NCBI GenBank assembly: GCA_038380435.1
Contig: JAWZYU010000009.1
Span: forward strand, 68,725,901 to 68,789,900
Reading direction: 5' to 3'
DNA length: 64,000 bases
DNA from: Ryuthela nishihirai
Lineage: Eukaryota; Arthropoda; Arachnida; Araneae; Heptathelidae
Shown here: positions 21,480-33,523 of the stretch, piece after piece
Position numbering within the stretch: the stretch's first letter is position 1
How the letters are laid out: each line of letters opens with the position of its first letter
Program-made: the position numbers and the translations under genes
Notes under the pieces: generated by a model
What the model was told of the DNA's origin: nothing
The model's input: the letters and a program-made list of their open reading frames with translations, nothing else
The model's database searches: none

Positions 21480-22120
21480 TCATATTTAACCCGAATTGAT
21501 AACTGCGAATTTGATATTCGAAACTCAGTCAGATCCTGAACATTTCCAAGAACATATAGCTTCGCGTTGATAGTAGATTCTTATTCTCCTTTTAGCAACT
21601 TTCTTCTAAAGTCTCCTTAAACCGATGTGCCTTGTGACTTGAATACTTGAAAAACTGTACCTTATGCCTTAAAATGGCAAAATATTTTGTTATGAGAAGA
21701 GGTTTTATTTCGCTTTAAAACTTTTCGATTAGTTTCTTTATCTTATCATGCTTTATGGATTGAATATTTCAAATTCATTTATATACCCTGGACACTTCGA
21801 AGAACCGTTTCTCCCCTTATAGCTGTACTATAAGTCTCCTTGAATCTTCCTGCCTTATGACTATACCTTGGGCACTTACAATAGCACGCCTATTTGCTTT
21901 GGCAACACATTTATAACTGACTTTAATAAGTTTTAAGTTAGTATATTTATCCTACACGCCATGCTTGAATAGTTGAAGTTGATTTATATCTCTAGGCACT
22001 TCCAAGAACACAAATTGTTGCTTTGTTGCTAGATTAATATTTCGCTTTAAAGGCTGTCCTGTTAGTCTCCTTAAACCGTTCTGATTCGTGACTTGAACAT
22101 TTGAAGCACTGCGAGATCTA
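21480..22120. repeat. old diverged tandem repeat, period about 110-115 bp
   Basis: Anchors TTAGTCTCCTTAAACC-like with a following GACTTGAATA-like motif occur near 21612, 21731, 21834, 21938 and 22064; other shared motifs are CACTTCCAAGAACA and TTTCGCTTTAAA. Similar anchors occur at 13370-13625. Confidence 0.4.
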
Positions 22121-22199
22121 GAGGGAGTGTGTGAGGTGCAAGGGGAGCATTCCACCTCTCCCATTGAATTTACTTTCACCCTGTAAATAATGGGCTAAT

Positions 22200-22690
22200 A
22201 TACACCCCGCTTATGCAGAGTGAAAAGCGAAATAGCACGATTGAAAACAATTATGGGTCTAAGAATATATTCAAATCACAATCTCGCAGAAAATACACGG
22301 TGAAGTCTACTGAATCACAATCTCGGTGAAGTCACGGTGAAGTCGGTGAATCACAAACTCGTAGTAAATACACGGTGAATACTGCTGCTCCTGAACCCTG
22401 CTGTTTCTTGTATGTGGGTTTCCTTTTGCAATGTAGTGCACCAATGAGTTTCGTGATATGTACCTGCTGGTGAAAGAATACCATGGAAGCGCATTAGGGG
22501 TTCCTCGATATATGCTGAACGCCACAAAGGAGAGTACAGATTGGTAACTCCCATGACCCCAAGGTTATAATGAAGCAATCGGAACGCCTCTACAGAAGAG
22601 ACCCAAAAGTTCCAAAGAGCCAGCCATGGAAAAATTTGCAGCCACAGCTGGTTTCGAACCGGGAACCTATATATCAGTGTTGGATTGTCC
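22200..22690 (-). repeat. possible tRNA-like SINE remnant
   Basis: The minus strand at about 22645-22665 contains GGTTCGAAACC, close to a Pol III B box, with no clear A box. Downstream on the plus strand side, short phrases (GGTGAAGTC, TGAATCAC, AATACACGGTGAA) repeat at 22300-22380. Weak support only. Confidence 0.3.
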
Positions 22691-22949
22691 TAATATCTTA
22701 AGACTGTGATATTTGTATATATTCATTTGTACAGATTCGTCACGTAACTAAATTGAAACTTCTTTTTTTCCTTTCCTTTTTCAATACACCTTCCCACCTT
22801 CTGCTAAAAGACAACGAAACGAGAGCGATTAATGACGGTCTTAGTAAGATGACAGCGGTGAGCAAATGAGTAATTCAGGTCTTAGGTGGTACTGCAAAAC
22901 AATTTGAAATAGTTACCTGTCAGTCTTCTAGTTTATATGTGACTGAACG

Positions 22950-23910
22950 CTGTCCAATGGGCCGTCATCACACTGCGAACGTCATACGAAGATTAAACCA
23001 ACATATGAGAAAGACCAGTAGCGTTTTATCTGCTGAAGATTGCAGTAGAGAGTAGAGGCCTTCCAAGAACTGTGCGGATTCCAGAAGTGCAAGAGGCTAT
23101 ATTGGCTGTTTCAATAAGTAGAGGAGGCTATATTAACTCATTTCAGAAGTGAAAAAGATACGAAAACTGAAATCCGTACACTTAGTGCACACTTGAGGGG
23201 AAGAGGATATCACTTTTCGCACAAGACTAACAGCGCTGTCATGCATCTGTTTTCATTATTCACGTCTTCGAGGACTAATGTAGTCAAATTCAATTTTATG
23301 AGTGGTTGATGCAGGAACTTGCAAATGATCTTACCTTCGCACGATAAATTGTGTGTAGCAACGAGGCACAGTTCACCTGGAGAGGATCTTTAATTCTCAC
23401 ACCAGCCATGAATAGTAGCAAGATATCCTTCATCGCATAAGCGAACGACGACATCATGTAGTGAGCGCAACGTATCAGCTGAAATTATCGGCGAAGTCCT
23501 ACTCGGTTCAGTTCTCCTTCTAGACCGTTTAAATTCCATCGATTATTATTTACTTTCAAGTATAACCATACCAGAGCTAATGGATAGGCAACCTTCTTTG
23601 GATCAGCATGATCTATGGTTTAAGCGCGATGAAGCGCCTGCTGGTTGGTGCACTAGTGATCGAACACTTAAACGCAGCTTTCTGCAGCCAATGGCTGGAC
23701 ATGGTGGTTCTTTTTAATGACCATCATGGTTCTCTGGCCTTAATCCATTGGACTTCTTCCTTTGGGACCATCTAAAAGTGGTGATGTAGCATACGTCAGT
23801 AATGCTGGTATCCACATTATCTGCAGTTTTCACTAAAACAGACGCTCACATGTTACAACATGGTCAAGAAAGAATAACTCGATATGTTGAATCTTCAGCA
23901 TAATGCAGTG
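22950..23910 (+). pseudogene. degenerate mariner-type transposase
   Basis: The plus-strand sequence follows the order of the mariner at 9860: a helix-turn-helix-like start near 22980 and a catalytic-half segment around 23610-23790. There the translation gives RDEAPAGW in place of the HDGAPxH motif, then NPLDFFLWDHLK near 23745-23775, retaining the third Asp. Frameshifts occur about every 50-100 bp, so this is the oldest of the mariner copies here. Terminal repeats are not readable. Confidence 0.65.
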
Positions 23911-23913
23911 TGA

Positions 23914-23990
23914 ACATTTTGAAACTGGCCACTGCAAGGGCCAGTTTCAAAATGTAATGTAAATGTAATGTAAATGTAAATGTAATGTGG
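23914..23990. repeat. 17-bp-arm hairpin followed by AATGTA microsatellite
   Basis: Arms 23914-23930 and 23939-23955 (ACATTTTGAAACTGGCC and its exact complement) are separated by 8 nt. The right arm runs into AATGTAAATGT repeats to 23990. It lies just beyond the mariner relic's coding end. Confidence 0.85.
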
Positions 23991-24723
23991 AATCTTTTTG
24001 AATAGGTTTCGAGGCATGAATTGTTCGAATTTTTGTTTAGTTTCTATATATGAATCTTTTGTGTAGTTCTATGCATGAATCTTTTTGTGTTGACGATGAA
24101 TGTTATTATATAGCTGCAATGTGTGAATGTAATGATTGTAGTCTTTTTATTCGTCATTTTTGCCACAATCTTGTGTACAAAACATTTCTTTCTGAATTTG
24201 TGTACAAGATTTTCGCAAAAATTATGCCTAAAATGAATTAGGAATAATTACATTCACAAATAATAATTACATAATTACATTATTGCTTCGAAATGTTTTT
24301 AAAATAAATCGTTTACCTTTCAAAAATCGCAGAATTTGTAATCTTAGCATAAACCAAACGGAAACATAATTAACATCAATATAGACAAAATTTGTCGAAC
24401 ATAGAGAAATGGGTAGTTCAACCAGTCAGAAAGCAAGATCTACAAATATTCTTTAATCCGGTTCTGCCTTTTGAATCTGGGACACACTGTTCTAAGGAAA
24501 AAGCGTTGGTTTTCCCCTTCTTCCGTAAAAATTGAATAGAAAAAAAGGTAAAACTGAATGTGCGTCTCGAAAATTAACAGCAGTATATCTCCACAACGAC
24601 GGTTCGAACTATATTCCTGTACATAATGTTCAACTTATTATTTCATAACGTTTCGTCCATATTGTTAATTGTCCGATATTTTCTGCGCAACTTTATATTA
24701 ATTATAACTACACCCGCAGCCGG
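23991..24723. other. AT-rich, nothing recognised
   Basis: The open frame at 24050-24241 is rich in Cys and Phe by composition only; no family match. Confidence 0.45.
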
Positions 24724-25092
24724 AGTGGGGTGGTTCAATTGGTAGCGTACTAGGCTTGTCTTCATTTCCCAGATTCGAGTCCGACTCGTTCCACTTTTAA
24801 GATTTATCTCCACTAACACCACTCCCTGCCCTCTCTGATACAGGAGATACCTTTGGGCTTGGAAAGGCCGCTGTCCATCCGATTGAACGTTAAGCCATTG
24901 TCCCATGTGCAGGAGAGCCGTACTCTCTGAACGCTAAAGGATACATTGGATTGCCTTTATCAGTGTCTACCATGCGTTTGCCAACACCTGTCCAGTGGCT
25001 CCCTTCCACCAACTTTGAAATTCTTGTGACGTGGTCATTTAACCTACTATGTGCATAAAGTTCAGCTCGGAGGTAAAAACAATTTAACCACC
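24724..25092 (+). mobile_element. family-1 SINE, old diverged copy
   Basis: A box (TGGTTCAATTGGTAG) and B box (GATTCGAGTCC) are recognisable, as are the internal GAACGTTAAGCC and GTGACGTGGTCATTTA parts and the AAAAACAATTTAACC tail. Overall divergence from 10848-11237 is clearly greater than that of the other copies. Confidence 0.8.
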
Positions 25093-25980
25093 AGCAACCG
25101 GAATCGAGCTCTGTTATATTTAAAATTATTGAATAGATGTGAATCGTTATGGATTTAAAGCTCTTCGAAGGAATATGAAATCAAGACCCGAATTCACATC
25201 TATAAAGAACAAATAATCCAAATGTTGTAGAAGAAAATTAAGAGAAACGCAATCAGAGTAGTGTAATTATCGCTGTTTTCTCGATCAAATGCAAACACAG
25301 GTTTCAAAATTCGAGACTCATTGCTCTTCACAGCCACGCTATTTCCAATATCGGAAACAATTATTTTAAACCGACTTTCCGTTTTGAGTTAGAAGATGGT
25401 GTGTTGCGATTTATTTCTTTGTGATCTTAGTTAGGAAACCTCGCACTAAAATTCCAAGAAGTTCTCGAGTCGCAATCCTGCGCTCTTTGAAACTGCTTAT
25501 TTATTTAACAAACAGTTCCCCAAAGACCTCGTTATTGCAACGCATCCACTGCTAACATCCTTGAGTTTTTCCGGTACACCAAGCTGCAGTTTTTATGCCC
25601 TCTTCAAAGAATCCTAGTTTCTAGCTCACACATCTCAACCGCGAGGGGAGGATTTTGGAGATGTAAGTAATCGGCTATTCTGGACTATAAACGGGAAACG
25701 AATGTTTCTACGCATGGTATTACTATACAACAGTGTTTTAAAAATATTTCACAACTCGTAAATCAGAAAAATTCGCCAAGACAAAAATGTCAGTAGCATA
25801 CTTTAATCTAAACATAGTTGATATTTAGGAATTTATTTCGAACTTGAGTCTTAGTGGAATCAATTAGAGCTGATTCTGGTGATGTTTACCAAATACCAGG
25901 ACTTGTTTACCATACGAGATTCAACTCCATTGTTTTTAAAATTAATTAAAAAGCCAGTCATCTTTGGTGAATATGCAATA
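25093..25980. other. AT-rich, nothing recognised
   Basis: No SINE boxes, terminal repeats or coding motifs were found. Confidence 0.45.
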
Positions 25981-25984
25981 CCCT

Positions 25985-26880
25985 TTATTAAAGACAAAAA
26001 TTCAAGAAATACTTTTGCGGAAAAAATGAGTTTTCCCAATGAATGGGACTCGTACCCACGCCTCCCAGCTGCGTTCCAGGTGTTCTAACCACTAAACAAT
26101 CACCAGCTCCGTCACTTTTCGAGTAATTGTTACTTTTTAAATCCTCGTGGGTTTCACCTGTGAGTTCACTCATCGGTGAAACTCATTTTTTCCCATAAAC
26201 ATATTTCTTGAATTCCATAGCACTCGGTGGTAATCTTGTATTTACTATTGTTATTGACATTAATTGACAATGGAGATATTGATTGTTGTATTAACAACGC
26301 TTTAGTATGAGTGACTTCCTCATTTACATCTATAGTAAGCAATATTTGAAAGTTGCCTATCTCGATCATCAAGACCATGAGCGACAAGGTCGGGCATATT
26401 CAAAAAAATTACAATGATGATACTCTGATAAAAACAGAGCTGGTGATAATTTAGTGGTTGGAACACCCGATATATGACCCAGGTTCGAATCCCACTCATT
26501 GGCGAAACTTTTTTTTTCTACTAAAATGTTTATTGAATTCTATACCAACAGGGAATCTGTGCATTTAGTATTGATTGATTCTTGCATTAATAACGCTTTA
26601 GCAATAATAACTTTCGTACCTAAATCTATAGTAAGCAATGTTGTAAAATTGCTTATCCTGATCATAAATGGCACCACATGCGACAAAATCGGGATGATTT
26701 AAAAAATCACAATTAGTAGATAAATGACGGAACTGGTGATAGTTTAGTGGTTAGAAACCCTGGCAACGACTGGGAGCCCTAGATTCTGATCACATTCATC
26801 GACAAAACTTGTTTTTCCACGAAAGTATTTTTTGAGAACTTTGTGCCTGTTTCTTAAGCGGCAAATCCAATAATATATTT
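25985..26880. repeat. cluster of tRNA-like repeats, about 284-bp unit
   Basis: Two plus-strand heads (26441 and 26725; GTTTAGTGGTTAGAA-type A box; a GGTTCGAATCCC B box in the first) are 284 bp apart, each followed by a body containing TATTGAATTC-like and ATAGTAAGCAAT motifs. A headless body precedes them at 26165-26440. A head in the opposite orientation lies at 26035-26115 with its own body running leftwards. This is a partly tandem, partly inverted SINE cluster. None folds into a convincing functional tRNA. Confidence 0.65.
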
Positions 26881-28675
26881 GTTAGAGCATTAATTTGAAA
26901 GTTCGTCGTTTGTTTCAAAGGCCAGAATCTTTGTGGGCCAGTTCAGGCAGTAGTTTGTATACCCTTGCTACACAGTAGACAAAAGGCAAAGTGGGAACAA
27001 CGGCCGTTTTTTTCCATTAAAACGAGCAAGTAAGTAATGAAAATTTACAAAATAACAGAAAATATAATTTTGTTTCGCTTAATTATTCCTTCTAAAATCA
27101 AATTATAAAAACAAAATCACAGAGGTTAGAATTATGGTAGTCAGATTTTAATTTGGTTTTCCGAATTCTTATCTTCGAAATTCCATGTTGTTTTTAAAGA
27201 TTTTTTAAGCTTTTTTTTTTCTTAAGCACTCAAAAAACCAAATTAATTTTGCATCTAATCTTCCTTTAGGTTACATTCAATGTTAACCTGACGAAGGATT
27301 ACGACAGAAGCTTAAAGTTCTTATCATTGCCTTTCCCGATTATAAGTAAGAGACAATATCAAGGGAAGAGGAAAAATAAGAAATATCCTCAAATAGAAAT
27401 TTAAAGTCCACAATTAATTGAAATGGAAGATTAGTGGAAAGTGCACTCAGTTTTATCTGCATTGAAAGGAAGAATAACATAAAGCAAATGAAGAACAGTT
27501 CAAGTATTAAATTCCGAAGAGGCCTTCGTTTATTTATCATAAAGGATATTTAAAACACATCTCATATCCTCGAGAAGAAAGAAATACTACCCCTCAATCG
27601 TGCATGTTCACATTTTTGATGCGTCTTTATTTTTGGGGGGATGGCACTCTTTAGTGTTAACGGATTAATTTCCTGTCGTTAGGTATACAAATTCTAAAGT
27701 GCATTAACATGTAAAGACTAGATCTTAATATTCCTAGATTTATTTGACTCTTTCTCATATAACCCTTAACAACCCAGTTTGCTTTTGTACCGTAACTGAC
27801 CAATAGTTAAAATAAAAAAATCTTTTAGCAAAGGGGATAATAAATTAGACAAAGTGATTTCACAATAAAATAAACTCTTTTGATACTGTATGTAAATCAA
27901 TTTGAAAATGTGTCCGTTGGACACTACTGGGTTGTTAAGAGTTAAAGCTAATGCTGAAAATTATTGAAGAAAAATTCAAATCGATGTCATTTAGTAAGTT
28001 TCATAGTCAGGAAAACGAATATTATTTTTTATTTAATAGAGATAAGTATTTGTCTGAAGGAACTGTAGATTCCAAATAGTTATGAAAAGCAGAACTCTCA
28101 GTAAGCGATAGTCCAGAAATATATTGATTTTAACAATAGGCAAGTTTGAAAAGAATTCCATCTATCCAACTATCAGAATCAAACACGGGGTCTCCAGGTT
28201 TATGCTGTGGTCTCTCTCCCAGTTAAGACGATAGAAATTTATACTTGCTTAAATAAGATTATTATTAATTTTTATATTATCTCATCACTACCTTATGATA
28301 TTTAAATTAGCAAGGAACAGAGTAATTAATAATTTCTCTGTTGTTATAATCCTAATAGAATCTATTCGATAGTAAATACTCTTATCAGCGTTAGGTATCG
28401 ACCGTTAATACGAAGTAGCACAACTTCTATTAAGTGACAGTTTAGAAAGAGATATTAGCTTCAACACGACACAATACGAAAAAATACCACCTTATCAGCT
28501 TACCACTTGGATCACCTAGTTACTCACTGACTAGGTGAGTCAATGACTGACTGAGTGAGCTAAGGTGATGGCGACTCAACGAGATCCAAAAAATAACCAA
28601 GAGATCCAAATATTAATCAAAAAATCCGATATTCGAATCCGTGATAGAATTATTTCACACTTACTTACCATTAAT
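26881..28675. other. AT-rich, nothing recognised apart from a small dyad
   Basis: No gene is supported. At 28500-28575 overlapping short inverted motifs (CACCTAGT / ACTAGGTG, and ACTCACTGACT variants) form a low-complexity dyad. Confidence 0.45.
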
Positions 28676-29470
28676 CCAATCAATCAATCAATTTTATTTT
28701 ATCATCATATACAATTTAAAGCCGTCCCATGGCCGAGTGGTTAGCACGCTTGGCTACTGATCTAAGGGAACTGGGTTCGAGCCTCGGGTAAGGCATGGTT
28801 GTGCGTGTTGTGTTTCTGCTGAGGTCTTGCCATCCTCTCAGACCTGTTACTCTGGCATATAAACTGACAGGCTCCTGTCAGACCTCTGTGGCAAGCAGCT
28901 GCTTGAGGGGGTACTTATTTATTTTTTTTATTTATATACAATTTACAATGTATAAAAATATGAGTGAACCCAAAAACCACATGGTTTGTCTGGACCACTA
29001 AAGGAAATTAGTGCTAAAATCGATAATGATTGACAGAAAAGATCGCAAACAATAATGTTATTATTCCGAAATAAGTAAAATAAATTTATACTTTACATTA
29101 GGTTATCAAAATATATGCAACATCTTCCAAAGAAAAGACAAAACTCTTTAAGTCGCATTGGAACATATTAAAATTTCTTTCATTTCTCATTTGAAGAGGT
29201 AACTGATTGAAGATTTTAGGTGCGATATATGAATAATGAGCAAATCCATTTTTGGAAAAGGGAATCTATATTTTGGACTTTTCTTTCTGAAGTTATGTAA
29301 ATCCGGTTGAATAAGAAAATTAAAGCAATTCTGCTTAAATGTCATCATTCTAAAAATAAATGCATGTGTAATAGGTAAAATAATCAGCATAGAGTAACAA
29401 CCGAAACTTGCTTACAATATCCATGTTACTTTTCGTAATTAATATTAATAATTTTGATAATTTAATAATT
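28676..29470 (-). pseudogene. LINE 3' fragment (CR1/jockey-like C terminus)
   Basis: Shifting minus-strand frames give a SYIAPKIFNQLPLQMRN segment and a following FKxxLKSFVF-like end (29130-29280), matching the conserved C-terminal block of CR1/jockey-type LINE ORF2 (consensus Y-PK-YN-LP--I). The 3' end is marked by an ATTG/CAAT microsatellite at about 28676-28692, the same kind of end as the LINE at 53155. A family-2 SINE is inserted near the 3' end. No catalytic motif remains. Confidence 0.7.
28719..28933 (+). mobile_element. family-2 SINE, complete, 12-bp TSD
   Basis: A box TGGCCGAGTGGTTAG and B box GGTTCGAGCC are present, with a T-rich (TTTA)n tail. ATATACAATTTA is perfect at 28707-28718 and 28934-28945. 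It sits inside the 3' untranslated part of the LINE relic. Confidence 0.95.
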
Positions 29471-30545
29471 CATGATAGTTATCGACATTATTTTACACTT
29501 GAACTATCTTGTTAGTGTTTTTCTACTTAGTCCGGATAATCCAGGTAAATCATAAAATATGAGGATATGTTCTGACCCTCCGGAGTCAAGATAAGCCCTT
29601 GTGCCTCCCGACCCTTTCTCCCCCGTTGTGGGGAGGCTACTCTTCATATTTGTTTCAAACTCTATGAGATATTCTGCTGCTTGTCTAAAGGCAGTTTACC
29701 CTTAAAACGTTCAATGAAGTGAATATTTTGAAAATCTTCAAAATAGAAGTTTAATTATGACGAAAGAAAATTATAACATCCTTCTTTTGCACAAAGATTA
29801 GTTTCCAATCATTATTTCGTGCATACACATTGTTTGCTGCTGAGCCGAAAGTAGAATAAAAATGAAAAGCGATCTAATTTCAGTTTCGATGGAAATTTTT
29901 GAAGAGTCGCACTTTGATTTCGTTGTCATTAACCAGTTCATTCCTTTGAAGTAGATTAGTTTCCACCCATGGATGCAAAAGGAAAAATTCCCGTTTTCGT
30001 TAATCTCAAACTACGAGACAAACTTTCCTTCTTAGGATGATTCTGACAAGAGGAAGACAGACAAAACAAAATGATACACCGTAAGGAAATGCAAATTATG
30101 AGAACAGAAATTTGTATGGATGATCTGAGAAATGGAAAACTAGCAAATAATTATCTTTTCGCAGATGAATTGACAACTGCGTTGCAAACGAAGACTCAAA
30201 GAAAAACCTCGAACAATTCGAATTCTTCTTTGAAGGAAATTATCTACATAAAATTCGTTTTTACAGTTCTAAAGATGAAAACTAGTATGATATTGTAGTT
30301 TTGTCGTTCAATCTTTAATATATATATTAGATGTTTACATCATGGCTTATAAAATCGTCATCTGCGACCAATGATTTGCGGCTCTAGTGTCGTACTTGAA
30401 AAGATGCCGCCTTAAATTAAAAGTTGTGACATATATCAAAAAAGAAATGGATTATACTGTTATAAAAGCATCATCAATTTGGTGAAGAACATTTGGCCAT
30501 TGAAATTCGGTGAGTCGCTGTAGAAACGTAATTGTATAAGTAAAT
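29471..30545. other. nothing recognised
   Basis: A short GC-richer island at about 29570-29640 (CCCTCCGGAGTC, CCCCGTTGTGGGGAGG) stands out but has no assignable identity. The frame at 30071-30298 (+) has no motif. Confidence 0.45.
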
Positions 30546-30963
30546 AGGGCCGTACTTTGTGCTTCTGATGCCCTACGCTATGACAGTTTTAAGAGACCCT
30601 AAGCTACAATAATTTTAAGAGGTCTCAAAATTTCGAAAGTCAAAATAAGTTATATTACATTTATTATTCTGGCTGAAGGGAATATTAGAAAATAAATATC
30701 AAACTGATGTGGTGAAAACATTATACTAGCACTGGTTTAAATTACGACCCTTTAAAGCTGAGATGAACAGTGTTTGCACTATAGATTAATTTGAATATTA
30801 AAAATGCTTTGGGAGAGTAAACTTCAAACTAAAATTTTTGTGAGAGTAAACTTCAAACTCAAATTTTTGTGAGAGTAAACTTCAAACTCAAATTTTTGAG
30901 GCCCCTCATAATCGTGAGGCCCTAAACTGTAGCTTAGTTAGCTTATGCGTAAGTCCAGCCCTG
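30546..30963. mobile_element. possible hAT-like MITE with 29-bp repeat inside
   Basis: The left end AGGGCCGTACTTT and the complement of the right end AGGGCTGGACTTACG are similar, and both sides carry internal GGGCCTC/GAGGCCC motifs. AGGGCCGGAC-type ends are common among hAT-derived elements. The flanking 8 bp match only partly. The interior holds three tandem copies of GAGAGTAAACTTCAAACT (29-bp unit, about 30812-30898). Confidence 0.45.
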
Positions 30964-31556
30964 TGTATAAAATGTCATTATTAATTCTTGCATATTAGAT
31001 TGTTGGATAAATCATTCAAATAAGGTGCATAGATACGAACACGCGCACATGCATCTAAGCTAGTGGTTCCCAAAGTTTACATGCCCAATTTCTCCTTTTA
31101 GAAGCAATTAATTCTGCTTAGGTAGAAAACACGCAGAATTATATGGTGCATAACAAATGATACACTTCGACAATTTTTGTTTTCGTTAACATATTTTCAT
31201 GAGAACGGTAAAATTGTACTTCAAGTTCTCTTTCTTGTACTTTCTTTTCTTATCGATATTTCTAGGAAAGTAAGCAAAATGTAGGTTTGGTGGTATAATG
31301 GAACAATCAATAGAATTATACCCTTAGATGGAGCAGTATAACCTAATATTTAATTACAAATTACATTGGAAATTAATTTGAAATACATCAATAGAAAGTT
31401 GTTTTTTGGTATGCATACTTTCTTGCTAAAGAATAGACACGTGTACACAACTATTGTTCCGTTAATTTTAGCCATTATTATTAAGATCCTAACAGCATTC
31501 AGCATTTTGTTTTCTTTTTTCTCGAACGTTTTTGCTAATTAATGCTTTTTAAGAAT
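30964..31556. other. AT-rich, nothing recognised
   Basis: A GTGGTTCCCAAAG phrase at 31063 resembles a hAT end, but no partner was found. Confidence 0.4.
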
Positions 31557-31825
31557 CATCATCATCATCCTCAAGCAGCCATGGCTACGGAGTCCAATCA
31601 GGCAGGGAAATTTAGTTCTTCAAGCATATCTGTCCTGAACTATATTTGCTGCATCTGGCCACTGCACATCCATTCTAACAAGGTCCTGTTTGACACTGTC
31701 TGCCCACCGCATCCTAGGTCTCCCCCCTCTTTCTAAAACCTTTAGGCACACTTTTCATAACCCTATTTGCTAATCTATAGTGTTCCATATGGACAATATG
31801 GCCAAACCAACGGAGTCTCTCTCTG
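31557..31825 (-). pseudogene. RTE-like LINE 3' fragment
   Basis: The minus strand matches the last 260 bp of the LINE at 16141-19404: the segment corresponding to WFGHVARM through the CCATGGCTG end, followed by an ATC/GAT microsatellite at 31556-31570. It is severely 5'-truncated, as is usual for LINE insertions. Confidence 0.85.
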
Positions 31826-32751
31826 AAAAAAAATTAATGCATTAAAAAACCTCTTTTCAGTCCGATTCTGTTCAATTCAATATCAGGCATTTCTCACGTT
31901 TTTTTCCTACATCCGGTAAATCTTAGTCACGAGCAATTACTGTAAGCAAATATTGATGAAAATTCAAATTTAAATCTGATGAAATTCGATCGAGTACCCA
32001 GTGATATTATTCCATAAAAATCTTAATTCTGAAAATAAGATACTTTGAATGAGACTTTCTAGTCTTATAGCACATAAAAGTATTCCCATACTCTCTATAG
32101 CATAAAAGTATTCCTATACTCTATATTCTTATACTCATGTGTAGTCTAGGTATTCTGTAAGTGTTTCAATTTGGTATACTGGAAACTGTGCGTTAATAGA
32201 TCAAGAACGAAAAGATAAATCTTGGATAGATGACTATTACTAATTATGACCAAAAATACCAAAAAAAAGAAATCGTAGAAAAAACGTGATGTCATTTTTC
32301 ATAGCATGCAATAAATGACCGAGCTGATGTTATAAAGATTTTATATCTGAATGGAAAAGTTACTGCTAGCGATTATTACCTTCAACCTACTGACAAAGTA
32401 TTTCCTTTTTGCTATTATGCCATACATAAACGTTGTCAACTTTTTTTTTTTCTTCAAATTTCACATGCATTTACTGTAGAAAGTAGAGATTGCTTTTGTG
32501 TGAGCTTGACAAATTAGATTTGAATTAGAATCTGAAATATCAAGGTCAAAGAAAAGCGTCATATTACTATAAAGGATCGTTCAAATGAAAAGTGGACAAG
32601 TAGTAAATAGAGAACAAAATATTTTTTTATCTCTAGCTATTGTTCATTGACTGTTGAGATATTATACATTTCTCTGAACGTGAAGCTGGCAACAAGATAT
32701 CTTGTTGGTAGAAAGACTTTGACTATTGTTTGAAGAATCATGTGACCACAG
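31826..32751. other. AT-rich, nothing recognised
   Basis: Only a two-copy 30-bp phrase (GCA(C)ATAAAAGTATTCC) at about 32070-32120 is repeated. Confidence 0.45.
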
Positions 32752-32850
32752 CCCCACCTGGTCTAGTGGTTAGACAAGCTGACTCTCAACCAGCGGGCAT
32801 GTCTTTGTGTGCATGTCGTATGAGAAACTAGGACAAACCCAACAGAGCTT
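32752..32850 (+). repeat. tRNA-like head, SINE fragment
   Basis: CCTGGTCTAGTGGTTAGAC matches an A box and resembles the D-arm region of a tRNA-Glu-like sequence; CTGACTCTCAACCAG could form an anticodon-like stem. The B-box region is degraded, so this is not called a functional tRNA. Confidence 0.4.
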
Positions 32851-33523
32851 CTAGGTTATCTCCATCTTTTGTGTAGGAGACTACCTTTTAACCATAAGCT
32901 GCACCTCTTCATCCAAATCGAAATTCCTCCTTTTATGGCTTTTTTAGAAGACCGAAAATGTGAAAAAATCACATGGACAGAGCTCTGTAGTGTAAGGAGA
33001 ATGTTTCAGGCCTCCCAAACGATACCTCTTCACCGTTGTTATTGTTAATCGGGCAGTATTGAGGCGGAAGTTTTTATGCAACAGAACCATCATCCTGCTC
33101 AAAAGTCTTGGACACTTCGACTATATTGCCTGCCTTAAATGACCCAATTCTCCGCAATATCGTTGCGAGTTGATGTTGTTGCTACGATCCAGAGACTTAA
33201 TCAATAGCGGACCTTGATAGTCAAAGAAAAACCTCATCATACTTGCGACTGATTCTAGAGTTGATGACTTCCTCCTCTCCATTTCTTTGCATGATGATGC
33301 AACTCTCACTCAGTCCACTACTCAAACACAGGAGTTATCCACTTGCCTTTATGAATAACTCGTATTCAATCATTTATCACAAATGATGTAAAAAAGCTAA
33401 ATGGCGTAATAAAAAGCAACAGTCTCTGAAGCTGAGAAGAATATTTTGAAGTCTAAATTTGTTTAATGCTGTAACACTAAATAACTTTTAGCTATAGTTA
33501 TCGCTTTAGCTATTGTCACTCTT
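32851..33523. other. nothing recognised
   Basis: The minus-strand frame at 33121-33309 has no family motif. Confidence 0.45.

Noticed and set aside
26441..26505. Possible tRNA gene
   Set aside because: A- and B-box-like motifs are present but the acceptor and anticodon stems do not pair convincingly and the unit is repeated with a non-tRNA body; treated as a SINE-like repeat.
31063..31085. hAT left end (GTGGTTCCCAAAG)
   Set aside because: No matching right end or 8-bp duplication was found downstream.
32752..32850. Possible tRNA-Glu gene
   Set aside because: The B box and T-arm are degraded and no acceptor stem is visible.
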